From assembly GCA_041916775.1 (NCBI GenBank), contig JAYRYZ010000007.1:102751-166750 (forward strand): a stretch of DNA of 64,000 bases. Reading direction: 5' to 3'. Below, piece by piece: positions 43,205-50,970 of this stretch. This DNA comes from UBA2357 sp041916775. Lineage in GTDB: Bacteria > Pseudomonadota > Gammaproteobacteria > Burkholderiales > Rhodocyclaceae. The stretch's first letter is position 1. Each line of letters starts with the position of its first letter. A model generated the notes under the pieces. The model had not been told where the DNA came from, searched no databases, and saw only the letters and a program-made list of their open reading frames with translations. Made by a program: the position numbers and the translations under genes.

Positions 43205-44221
43205 TCAGCGACCGAACGCTTCCGCCTCCTGATGCAGGTATTCGTACTGCAGGTTGCGCTTGTGCGCGGCGGGGTAGAGCGCCCAGTCGCGATAGTCGGC
43301 TGGGGCGGGGAGCTTGATGGTGTCGGAGAGGCCTGCTCCGGACTCCAGTTGCTGGCGAACCTGCGACTGAAGGCGCTGCAGGTAGCCCGCTGTGGCGTCG
43401 AGCAGGCCGGCGTTGCCGGGTGGGCCGTAGCCGGGGACGACATGTTCGGGGCTGAGGGCGGCGAGGGTGTGGAGGATGTCGAGCCAGCTCGGCAGTCGGG
43501 CGTCGCGTAGCGCGGGGATGCGGCGGTTGGTGGACAGCGCACCGGTGAAGAGCGTGCGGCTGTGGCTGTCCCACACCGCGACATCGCCCGGGCTTGAACC
43601 CCAGCCGGGGGTGAGCAGGCTGACGACGCGGCCCCCGAGGTCGATCTCGCGCGGGCCGTGCAGGCGCTGCTCGGGCACGACCACGCGGGTGCCCTGCATG
43701 ACTGCATCGCCCAGCAGGCTGCGCAGCTGGCGTTCGCACTGATCGCAGCGCGCGGCGATGAGCTCGGCCGTCGCGTCGTGCGCGATGAGCGGAATGCCCT
43801 GCGCGGCGAAGGCTGCAGAGCCCATGAGGAATTCCTGCAAGGGTTGGGTGATCACGACGCCCACCACCGGTTTGGCGCTGATGCGCCTGGCGCTGGCGAG
43901 GATGCGCTCGCCATGGATGAAGCGGCCGCCCGCACCGACGACGAGCACACCGCTGTCACCCGCAATGAATCCGACGTTGCCGACCTCGGCGAGGTTGGCC
44001 GGGCTGGCGTCGCTGACATCATCGACAAGCACCCACACGCCCGGTGCGATGTTTTCGAGTCCGTGCGCATCTGCAGCGCTGAGCGTCGTCGCCGGCGAGG
44101 CCAGGCACAGCAAGGCGGCGAGCGTGCGCCACGCGTATAGCCACACCGAACGCAACGGGGCAGGCATGAAGTGTCGGGTGGATAAGCGGCCGCCCCGTTG
44201 TTGCGGGGCGTCGTCGCTCAT
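43205..44221 (-). CDS. Quinoprotein-associated metallohydrolase 1, metal sites lost
   Basis: 338 residues with a leader (LAALLCLASPATTLSA) and a metallo-beta-lactamase fold. Where active relatives have THxHxDH, this protein has TQPLQEF (125-131). The later ligand positions are also altered: GWGSSPGD in place of HTPGD, FTGAL in place of FxGDL, and PGYG in place of PGHG. It should not bind zinc. By position it corresponds to quinoprotein relay system metallohydrolase 1, beside the SoxYZ-like carrier, whose stop overlaps its ATG (ATGA). The protein is well formed over its full length, so a scaffold role is plausible. Confidence 0.75.
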   Translation of the reverse strand: MSDDAPQQRGGRLSTRHFMPAPLRSVWLYAWRTLAALLCLASPATTLSAADAHGLENIAPGVWVLVDDVSDASPANLAEVGNVGFIAGDSGVLVVGAGGRFIHGERILASARRISAKPVVGVVITQPLQEFLMGSAAFAAQGIPLIAHDATAELIAARCDQCERQLRSLLGDAVMQGTRVVVPEQRLHGPREIDLGGRVVSLLTPGWGSSPGDVAVWDSHSRTLFTGALSTNRRIPALRDARLPSWLDILHTLAALSPEHVVPGYGPPGNAGLLDATAGYLQRLQSQVRQQLESGAGLSDTIKLPAPADYRDWALYPAAHKRNLQYEYLHQEAEAFGR

Positions 44222-45093
44222 CTTGGTTGGGCAGAGACCGCGACCGCGGTCTGGAAGCGCAGGTCGTTGCTGTCGACGACCTCCGCCTTCAGCTCGCCCG
44301 CGCCCTTGGGGATGAAATAGAAACGGAAGTTGGGGTTCTCGCTGATCGAGAAGTCCAGATCCGCGCTCATCACCGTCTCGTCGCCGTAGGTGACCTTGAT
44401 CGCGCGGACGAAGTGCGAAGGCACGTAGTGGCGCGTGAGTTGGTCCATCACCAGACCGGAGTTGTTGGGGTGGCTGATCATCAACTGCGCCAGCGTGGGT
44501 TGGTTCTCCACGGGTTCGCCCTCGACCTTGAAGCGCATCTTGCCGAGCGAGGCCATCGCCGCGGCCTGGTCCTTGCCCGGTGGCGCGGAGCAGCCGCCGG
44601 ATGCCTTGACGAAGCGGGTGGTCATCAACAGCTCGCCGGTGTTGGTCTGGGCAATTGCACGTACATGGGAATACTGATCCACCCGCACCCGCGTCTCGAT
44701 GTCGGCGCGGCCACTGGTGGGGGTGAAGGTGAAGGTGGCGCCGAGCGGGGAGGGGTTGTTGTCGATGACGAGGTAGAGTTTCTCGATGTAGCGCTCTGCC
44801 GACTGCGGCAAGCGGGTGCGCACCGCGATCGGCACGATGGCGGCATCCTCGGCACGGTTGGGCGCCTCGAGGATGAGCTGCTCGTCGTTAGCGGGCAGGA
44901 TCGGCTTGTCCTGGAAGAGCGCGGTTCGCACACGTTGCCAGTTCTCGTTGGCGTCGGGTCGGTCAGGATCCGTTGTGAGCCCGGCTGCTGCGGCGGAGTC
45001 GGGCGCCATGACGGGCAAGAGCCCCGCAAGAATGCCGAGCGCACAAAGCGCTGCCCATTTGCGCGCCCGGTGAGAAATGTGGCTGCTGGTCAT
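44218..45093 (-). CDS. Quinoprotein-associated SoxYZ-like carrier
   Basis: 291 residues with a signal peptide. The N-terminal half resembles SoxY (VPIAVRTRLPQSAERYIEKLYLVIDNNPSP) and includes a Cys near the end (KASGGCSAP) reminiscent of the SoxY GGCGG arm. The C-terminal half resembles SoxZ (MISHPNNSGL, IKVTYGDETVMSADLDFSISENPNFRFYFIP). SoxY and SoxZ are normally separate proteins. This fused form goes with PQQ methanol/ethanol dehydrogenases; its cargo is unknown. Confidence 0.85.
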   Translation of the reverse strand: MTSSHISHRARKWAALCALGILAGLLPVMAPDSAAAAGLTTDPDRPDANENWQRVRTALFQDKPILPANDEQLILEAPNRAEDAAIVPIAVRTRLPQSAERYIEKLYLVIDNNPSPLGATFTFTPTSGRADIETRVRVDQYSHVRAIAQTNTGELLMTTRFVKASGGCSAPPGKDQAAAMASLGKMRFKVEGEPVENQPTLAQLMISHPNNSGLVMDQLTRHYVPSHFVRAIKVTYGDETVMSADLDFSISENPNFRFYFIPKGAGELKAEVVDSNDLRFQTAVAVSAQPR

Positions 45094-45134
45094 GTCGTCT
45101 CCTGCCGAAGCCTGGGGTGAAGGGTGATCGAGCC

Positions 45135-45154
45135 GAGTGGGATCACTCCCACTC
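45135..45154 (-). other. Stem-loop over the stop codon of metallohydrolase 2
   Basis: GAGTGGGA-TCAC-TCCCACTC, a perfect 8-base stem with a 4-base loop. It may affect mRNA stability or partial termination within the operon. Confidence 0.5.
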
Positions 45155-46105
45155 CAACTCGGCGTACGCTGCAGTCACGTTGCGGCGGTGAAAGCTGTCC
45201 ACGAGCTGCCAGCCATCCCCGCCGGGGGGCGAGACGCCGGCAACGGTCTGGCTGATCGTGCGTCCCGAAGCGATTGCGGCGCGCACTTCCTGCAAGAGCG
45301 TCTCGAGATAGCGTCGTTGCGGCGCCATCGCCGCGGCGATGTCGGCCGTCGGTCTGCCGTGGCCCGGCACGACCCGCTTGACGTGCGTCCGCGCGAGCGT
45401 GTCCATCACCGCGAGCCAGCCGACGAGCTTGCCGTCGATGACCGGCAAGTGCCCGTCGAAGATCAGGTCGCCCGCAAACAGCGTCGCTGTGGCCTCGTCC
45501 AGCACGGTGAGGTCCTGGTCGGTGTGGGCGGTGGGCCAGGCCTTGAGGGTGAGCAGACGTCCGCCGAGATCGAGGCGGCTTTCGCTGCCGACCTCCTCAT
45601 CCGGGGCGATCAGCCAGTCAGGCGCCGGTATGAGGGCAGAGGTCAGACCGAGCGCATTGAGGTAGTAAGGGGCGCGACTACTCAGTGCCGCCGCGAGGCG
45701 CGCATGGCCGATGAAGCGCGGCCGTGGCGACAGCTGCGCGAATGCATGATTGCCGAGAACGTGATCCGGGTGTCCGTGGGTGTTGATCACGTAGCACACC
45801 GGCACGTCGGTCTGCGCGCGAAGGGCGTCAAGCAGGGCGGAGCCGACCTCGGGCGACCCGCCGGTGTCGATGACTGCAGCGCAGACCTTTCCGACGACCA
45901 CGCCGATGTTGGCAACATCCGCATGACCATGCTCCGCCCACGGGGCGTGACGCCCCTGGTGGACATACACCCCGTCGGCAACGCGGGTGAGTTCGAACGG
46001 GCTGGCCGAGGCCGCACAGGCGACGGACATGGAAGCCGTGACGAGCAATACGACCATCGTCGCGTGGCGCCGGCGTCCCACGCGCGCGGAAGCGCAGGTT
46101 CTCAT
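45143..46105 (-). CDS. Quinoprotein-associated metallohydrolase 2
   Basis: 320 residues with a leader (ATMVVLLVTASMSVACAAS). The metallo-beta-lactamase motifs are intact: INTHGHPDHVLGN (H110, H112, D114, H115), the histidine in PTAHTDQDL, LFAGDLIFDG and PGHG. It is related to SoxH and is expected to be a periplasmic zinc hydrolase. The substrate may be a carrier-bound product on the SoxYZ-like protein. It contrasts with its metal-less paralogue at 43205. Confidence 0.85.
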   Translation of the reverse strand: MRTCASARVGRRRHATMVVLLVTASMSVACAASASPFELTRVADGVYVHQGRHAPWAEHGHADVANIGVVVGKVCAAVIDTGGSPEVGSALLDALRAQTDVPVCYVINTHGHPDHVLGNHAFAQLSPRPRFIGHARLAAALSSRAPYYLNALGLTSALIPAPDWLIAPDEEVGSESRLDLGGRLLTLKAWPTAHTDQDLTVLDEATATLFAGDLIFDGHLPVIDGKLVGWLAVMDTLARTHVKRVVPGHGRPTADIAAAMAPQRRYLETLLQEVRAAIASGRTISQTVAGVSPPGGDGWQLVDSFHRRNVTAAYAELEWE

Positions 46106-46125
46106 CGCGTCAGCCGCGTACCGGT

Positions 46126-46500
46126 TCAGGAGCCGGACGGCCCCACGCCGATGAAGCAGCCCTTGTAGACTCGCGCCCGGACTTCGCGCAAACGCCGGAT
46201 TTCGCCGCGCAGCGCGTCATTGGAGCGGATGTAACTGCCGCGTTCGCCGCCGATACTGTTTGCGAGCGAGGAGGTGTTCATCTTCATGTAGTCGTCGTAG
46301 CTCACCTCGCTGGCGAGCGCATCCAGCGCGCACGCGCACTTGCTTACCATCTCGTAGTACTGACCGGGGTTCTCGCGCATGCACTCCTGCACGAACAGCA
46401 CTCGATCCAGGGTGGGGAAGTCATTGGCTGCAGCAGGGGTCGCTGCGAGCGCGAACAGGGCAGGCAGCAGCACCTGACGCAGGGTTGAGGTCGGTGTCAT
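46126..46500 (-). CDS. Small periplasmic protein of the xox cluster, unknown function
   Basis: 124 residues with a signal peptide (LLPALFALAATPAAA). The mature part has three close cysteines (FVQECMRENPGQYYEMVSKCACALDAL) and another near the end (YKGCFIG), and could form two disulfides. I recognise no domain. Its start overlaps the end of the next gene upstream (ATGA), so the two are coupled. Confidence 0.8.
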   Translation of the reverse strand: MTPTSTLRQVLLPALFALAATPAAANDFPTLDRVLFVQECMRENPGQYYEMVSKCACALDALASEVSYDDYMKMNTSSLANSIGGERGSYIRSNDALRGEIRRLREVRARVYKGCFIGVGPSGS

Positions 46501-47225
46501 CAGCTTTCCTTTGCGGTGATGAGGTCGCCGGGTTGCGCACCGTCGATGAAGAGTTCCTCGACGACCAGCGGTGGCGCGCTGCCCTGCTCGGCGGCGATCA
46601 GCGTACGAATGCCGAACACGCCGCCCGGAACGGCGTCCGAGAGCATGAACGCATAGTGCTTGCGGGCGTACGTCTCGAAGCGATGGCGATTGGGGTCGTC
46701 GACGTAGGGGTCGAACTCGACCACGCGCACCGGCACCTCCGTGCCCCGGTAGCGCTGGGTGGTCTCCTTGATCGAAGCGCCGTTGTAGATCGCCATGCGG
46801 ATGCGCTTGCGGAAGTGGTTGGTCTGTCCGCGGGTGAGGCGCTGCATGCCGCGCACGTCGTTCTCGAGGAAGTAGAGGATCACCGGATTGCCGCTCGCAC
46901 CTTCCACCTCGGGCAGATTGACCCGCCGCGCATCGGAGAGGAACTCGCCGCGGGCGATGCAGCAGGAACCGTCATCCTTCGCGTCAAGGCGGATCGAGAC
47001 CGTGTCGGTGAAGCCTGCGTCCAGGCTACCGCTGCGCCTGAAGATGTAACTGAGCGTCTCGCTCGGGCCGACGCCGGCAAGGTGCTCGGACATGAACAAC
47101 ATCCGCTCTGCCGGGGAGTAATCCTGCATGTCCTCGCTGGCGATGCCGGGTGTTTGCGTACCTGCCGTGAGCAGGACGGCCAGCGCACCCGTGAGCAGCA
47201 GATTGCGGAGTGGTCGCTTCGTCAT
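46500..47225 (-). CDS. Exported protein of the xox cluster, unknown function
   Basis: 241 residues with a signal peptide (NLLLTGALAVLLTAGTQTPGIA). No known domain is evident. Features include SETLSYIFRRSGSLDAGFTDTVSIRL, a CC pair (DGSCCIARGEF) and a C-terminal IRTLIAAEQGS segment. ATG at 47225 is chosen because it begins the signal peptide. It lies between xoxJ and the previous small gene in a tight operon. Confidence 0.8.
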   Translation of the reverse strand: MTKRPLRNLLLTGALAVLLTAGTQTPGIASEDMQDYSPAERMLFMSEHLAGVGPSETLSYIFRRSGSLDAGFTDTVSIRLDAKDDGSCCIARGEFLSDARRVNLPEVEGASGNPVILYFLENDVRGMQRLTRGQTNHFRKRIRMAIYNGASIKETTQRYRGTEVPVRVVEFDPYVDDPNRHRFETYARKHYAFMLSDAVPGGVFGIRTLIAAEQGSAPPLVVEELFIDGAQPGDLITAKES

Positions 47226-47235
47226 CTGCCGGCCT

Positions 47236-48111
47236 TCAGTTGCTGACCACTTCGAGCGCGTCATTGACGAGCGGTACATGGTAGGCCTTGAGGATGCCGT
47301 CGATCTCGGCCTTGTGCTTCGCAAGCAGGCCGTCAATCTGGTTTCGCCACTCGGGTTCGCCATGACGTACGCCCATCGCGATCTCGAAATCGAACTTCAC
47401 ACCCGGTTCGGACTTCATCGGCAGGATCACCATCTCCACGCCGGGCACCTTGCGCGCGTAATGCGCGGCCACCGGCCCCCAAAGGATGGCGACGTCGATA
47501 TTTCCTGCGGCGAGTTCCTTGTCGACAAGCCAGCCGGGGTAGTGATCGCGGTTCACATCCACGGTGGGGTAGGGCACACCCTGTTCGACGAGGTTGTGCT
47601 TGTCCATCCAGGCCGAGGCGGGAGATTTGTCGTAGAGCCCGATCCTGAGCTTCTTCAGCCGCGCTGGGTCGAGCTTGAGAAAATCCTCCACCGACTTCAC
47701 GTCGTCCAGCCCCTTGCCCTTGGGAAACACCATCGCGTAGGTGGAGCGGTAGTACGCCTCGGTGCCGGCCACCTGACCGAAGCCCTTGGGCACGCCAAGC
47801 ATGATGTCGCAGGGATAGTCCTGATCCGGCAGCTTGTAGCGCAGCGTGTTGCGCACGAAGGCGAAACGCTGCGGATAGTTGTAGTACTTGACCGGCACGC
47901 CCATGGACTTGGCGAACACCTCGGCAATGCGGTTCTCGAAGCCTTCCGCCTGCTCGTTCGAGAAAGGCATGTTGTTCGGATCCTGGCAGACGCGCAGTTC
48001 CTTGGGCTTGACGGTTTCGGCGTGCGCCGGCAGGGCGCCGAGCGCTGCTGCGGACACGACCGCGAGCGCGAAGAATCGCGCCGGGGCGGACCGCTTGTGG
48101 AATGAACTCAT
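47236..48111 (-). CDS. xoxJ: XoxJ, periplasmic binding-protein-like partner of XoxF
   Basis: 291 residues, signal peptide (FFALAVVSAAALGALPAHA), then the type II solute-binding fold (LRVCQDPNNMPFSNEQAEGFENRIAEVFA, YYRSTYAMVFPKGKGLDDV). This is the MxaJ/XoxJ family, believed to help the dehydrogenase mature or to assist its interaction with the cytochrome. It lies between xoxG and the unknown exported gene. Confidence 0.9.
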   Translation of the reverse strand: MSSFHKRSAPARFFALAVVSAAALGALPAHAETVKPKELRVCQDPNNMPFSNEQAEGFENRIAEVFAKSMGVPVKYYNYPQRFAFVRNTLRYKLPDQDYPCDIMLGVPKGFGQVAGTEAYYRSTYAMVFPKGKGLDDVKSVEDFLKLDPARLKKLRIGLYDKSPASAWMDKHNLVEQGVPYPTVDVNRDHYPGWLVDKELAAGNIDVAILWGPVAAHYARKVPGVEMVILPMKSEPGVKFDFEIAMGVRHGEPEWRNQIDGLLAKHKAEIDGILKAYHVPLVNDALEVVSN

Positions 48112-48132
48112 GTCCGCAGATCTCCTTGTGTC

Positions 48133-48528
48133 CTACTCGATGCCAGTGACCTTGGACGTGGTGATTGCACCGTCCGAGCGCCCCTTGAGATAAGCGTAGA
48201 GGTGATCGATGTTGTCCATCACGCGCTTGTCGTTGCCGAAACTCTGCATACCCTTCTCGAGGCGACCGTCGCGCACCGTGACGATGAATTCATCCTTGGT
48301 GAGCACCTTCAGACTGTTGATCAGCGAGGGGCCGACCATGCCTTCCTGATTGGGCCCGTGGCAGCGATCGCAAGCGGCGGCGCGCCAGGTCTTGAAGCCC
48401 TTGAGGGTGTCCGCGTCCACCTTGTTGCCGTCCACCACGGTGTACAGGGGTTTGGCGGAATCCGCCAGGGCGCCGAGCGAAGCACTCGCGCACACGGCGA
48501 ACATCAACAGCGACTTACTGAAACTCAT
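48133..48528 (-). CDS. xoxG: XoxG, cytochrome c electron acceptor
   Basis: 131 residues, signal peptide, and one haem c site CDRCH (C53, C56, H57). A methionine in EKGMQSFG (M94) is the likely sixth ligand. It takes electrons from XoxF and passes them to the terminal oxidase. It follows xoxF after a 93-base gap that contains a strong stem-loop. Confidence 0.92.
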   Translation of the reverse strand: MSFSKSLLMFAVCASASLGALADSAKPLYTVVDGNKVDADTLKGFKTWRAAACDRCHGPNQEGMVGPSLINSLKVLTKDEFIVTVRDGRLEKGMQSFGNDKRVMDNIDHLYAYLKGRSDGAITTSKVTGIE

Positions 48529-48552
48529 GAACCGTCCTCCGTTCGGGGCAGT

Positions 48553-48580
48553 GGAGGGGCGTCGCGCACGACGCCCCTCC
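48553..48580 (-). other. Strong stem-loop between xoxF and xoxG
   Basis: A perfect 12-base stem (GGAGGGGCGTCG) with loop CGCA. No T-run follows on the minus strand. It may halt part of transcription or protect the xoxF mRNA 3' end after processing, giving more XoxF than XoxG. Confidence 0.65.
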
Positions 48581-48621
48581 GTCTTCAGCAGCGGGTCGAA
48601 AACCCGCCATCAGGCGTCAAG

Positions 48622-50457
48622 TCAGTTGGGCAGGGCGAAGATCGTCAGCGAACCACCGAGCTGGGTGTATTGATTCAGCTCGCGGTAGCCACCCACCGCA
48701 CCCAGGCCGTCGTTGTCGTTCTCGAGCCCGGCCGCCATGCCGATGCCAGCCCAGCCGCCGATGCCAGAGAACACGCCCATGTATTGCTTGCCCTTGTGCT
48801 CGTAGGTGAAGACGTTGCCGATGATGCCGGACGGGGTCTTGAAGGAGTAGAGCTCCTTCGTGATGTCCTTGGCATCGACGCACTTCAGGTAACCCTCAAG
48901 CGTGCCGAAGCAGGAGATGCCACCAGCGGTGTTGAGCGCGCCGCTCCAGACCGAGAACTTCTCGGCCTTGGACTGCACGATCTTGCCTTCGCCCGCATCC
49001 CAGGTGATGAAGTTGCCCATGCCGCCATGGCTGTTCGGGGCCGGGAACATCGACAGCGTGGCGCCCACATACGGCTGGCCAGCCACGTACTCGACCTCGA
49101 ACGGCTCGTAGTCCATGCACACATGGTTGGTGGGCACGTAGAAGAGCCCGGTGTTGGGGTCGAACGAGGCGGGCTGCTGGTCCTTCGAGCCGAGCGCTGC
49201 CGGGCAGATGCCCTTCACATTGACGTCCGGGCCGTGCTTCGGGTTGGTGAACTTGGAAGTCGCGAACTCGGGCACCACCTGCGGACGCCCGGTCTTCATG
49301 TCGACATGGCTCGCCCAGTTGACCTTGGGATCGTACTTCTCGGCGACGAGCAGTTCGCCGCTGATGCGATCCATGGTGTAGGCGAAACCGTTGCGGTCGA
49401 AATGCACCAGCGCCTTGGTGTCCTTGCCCTTGACCTTGATGTCGGCGAGGATCATCTCGTTCACGCCGTCGAAGTCCCACTCGTCGTGCGGCGTCATCTG
49501 GTACACCCACTTCGCGACGCCGGTGTTGAGGTCACGTGCGAAGATCGTCATCGACCACTTGTTGTCGCCCGGGCGCTGCGACGGGTTCCAAGTCGAGGGG
49601 TTGCCGGTGCCGTAGTACACCAGGTTGGCCGCCTTGTCGTAGCTGAACCAACCCCAGGTGGTGCCACCGCCAGTTTTCCACTGGTCGCCCTGCCAGGTCT
49701 TGAGCGAGGAATCCTTGCCGACCGGCTTCATCGCACCGTCGGTCCAGGTCATGGTCTTTTCCGGGTCGATCAGCATCTCGTTGTCGGGGCCCACACTGTA
49801 GCCCTTCCACGCGAGCTTGCCGGTGTTGATGTCGTAGGCTGCGAGGAAGCCGCGTACCCCCCATTCGCCACCGGAGACACCGGTGATGACCTTGTCCCCG
49901 AACACGTGTGGCGCATTGGTGTTCACCGCGCCGAGCTTGGGATCGCCATTCACCACACTCCACAGCACCTTGCCATCCTTGGCATTGAGCGCAACCAGCG
50001 TGGAGTCCGCCTGCTGCAGGAAGATCTTGCCTTCGGCGTAGGCGAGGCCGCGATACACAGTGTCGCAGCACATCTGCGCGATCACCGCGGAATCCTGCTT
50101 GGGCTCGTACTTCCAGACGATCTTCTGGGTGTCGAGGTCGATCGCGAACACCTTGTTCGGGAACGGCGAATGCAGGTACATCATGCCGTCGATCACCAGC
50201 GGCGAACCCTCGTGGCCACGCAACACGCCGGTGGAGAACATCCAGGCGACCTGCATCTTGCCGACGTTGTCCTTGGTGATCTGGTTCAGCTTGCTGTACC
50301 GCTGGTTGAAGAAATCACCGGCCTGTGCGGCCCAGTTCTTGGCGTCGGCGATCTTGGCCTCGAGGTCGGCGTTGGCGAACGTCAGGCCCGGCATGGCGAG
50401 CGCCATTGCGACGAGCAGCTTGGTACCGCGAGCAACGGGTTTCCCGATTTCTTTCAT
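48622..50457 (-). CDS. xoxF: XoxF, lanthanide-dependent methanol dehydrogenase
   Basis: 611 residues. The signal peptide (VAMALAMPGLTFA) is followed by the eight-bladed PQQ propeller. Vicinal cysteines C130-C131 (QMCCDT), E198 (GGEWG) and N286 (GTGNPSTW) are PQQ/metal-site residues. The catalytic D328 is followed by D330 (HDEWDFDGVNE), the extra aspartate that marks XoxF over MxaF and coordinates the lanthanide. GGAG precedes the ATG at 50457. It oxidises methanol to formaldehyde (or formate) in the periplasm. Confidence 0.96.
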   Translation of the reverse strand: MKEIGKPVARGTKLLVAMALAMPGLTFANADLEAKIADAKNWAAQAGDFFNQRYSKLNQITKDNVGKMQVAWMFSTGVLRGHEGSPLVIDGMMYLHSPFPNKVFAIDLDTQKIVWKYEPKQDSAVIAQMCCDTVYRGLAYAEGKIFLQQADSTLVALNAKDGKVLWSVVNGDPKLGAVNTNAPHVFGDKVITGVSGGEWGVRGFLAAYDINTGKLAWKGYSVGPDNEMLIDPEKTMTWTDGAMKPVGKDSSLKTWQGDQWKTGGGTTWGWFSYDKAANLVYYGTGNPSTWNPSQRPGDNKWSMTIFARDLNTGVAKWVYQMTPHDEWDFDGVNEMILADIKVKGKDTKALVHFDRNGFAYTMDRISGELLVAEKYDPKVNWASHVDMKTGRPQVVPEFATSKFTNPKHGPDVNVKGICPAALGSKDQQPASFDPNTGLFYVPTNHVCMDYEPFEVEYVAGQPYVGATLSMFPAPNSHGGMGNFITWDAGEGKIVQSKAEKFSVWSGALNTAGGISCFGTLEGYLKCVDAKDITKELYSFKTPSGIIGNVFTYEHKGKQYMGVFSGIGGWAGIGMAAGLENDNDGLGAVGGYRELNQYTQLGGSLTIFALPN

Positions 50458-50970
50458 TCTTGTCTCCTCACACATTATTGATGTCGAGTTTCGCCACATG
50501 ACCGACCTGCGACCCCGCAGCGGCGAACGAGGCCTGTTGCAACAAAAGCGATTCACTCCCGTTTTCTGCGTCATGCGGACCGCTCTTCCGACGGGCCCGC
50601 TCGGCAGGCTCGGAGGCCGCGGGGCCTTCGAGGCAGGGCGGCGCTGTGCCGCACCTTATGAGTGCGTTTGCAAAGGCTGTGCCAGCGGTCCGGATCGGAT
50701 GCACAGCCATTCCCATGTGCCGATGTAGGGGTTTGGACACGCCCTGATGCTTGAATTGCGGAGCTGTCAGCTGTGTCACCCGACCTTTGTCTGCTTAAAT
50801 ATGGGGCAGGTGCTACTTTTTGAGACATCGCCGGGACGGTTGTGAAGCGACCGCGCAAGCCGCCCGGGCCGCTACCGGCAGGGGCAGCGATGCGTGCAGG
50901 AGGGCGCGCAGCCGCAAAGGTGCGCAATGGTGCGACTGGTGAGTAATCGCGGCTCTGTCACAATGCGTGC
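50458..50970. other. xoxF / C1-operon divergent intergenic region
   Basis: 513 bases between the divergent xoxF and ATP-grasp genes. It holds the xoxF ribosome site near 50463 and an AT-rich patch at about 50786-50822 (including TTAAATAT), which is the likeliest core promoter region, but I cannot assign -35/-10 boxes. No sigma-54 site of correct spacing was seen before xoxF. Open frames here (such as 50571-50927) are not convincing. Confidence 0.6.

Noticed and set aside
48202..50481. 759-codon plus-strand frame over xoxF
   Set aside because: Shadow of xoxF and xoxG; no domain and no ribosome site.
50571..50927. 118-codon open frame upstream of xoxF
   Set aside because: No ribosome site, Pro/Arg/Ala-rich translation, and it overlaps the likely promoter region.
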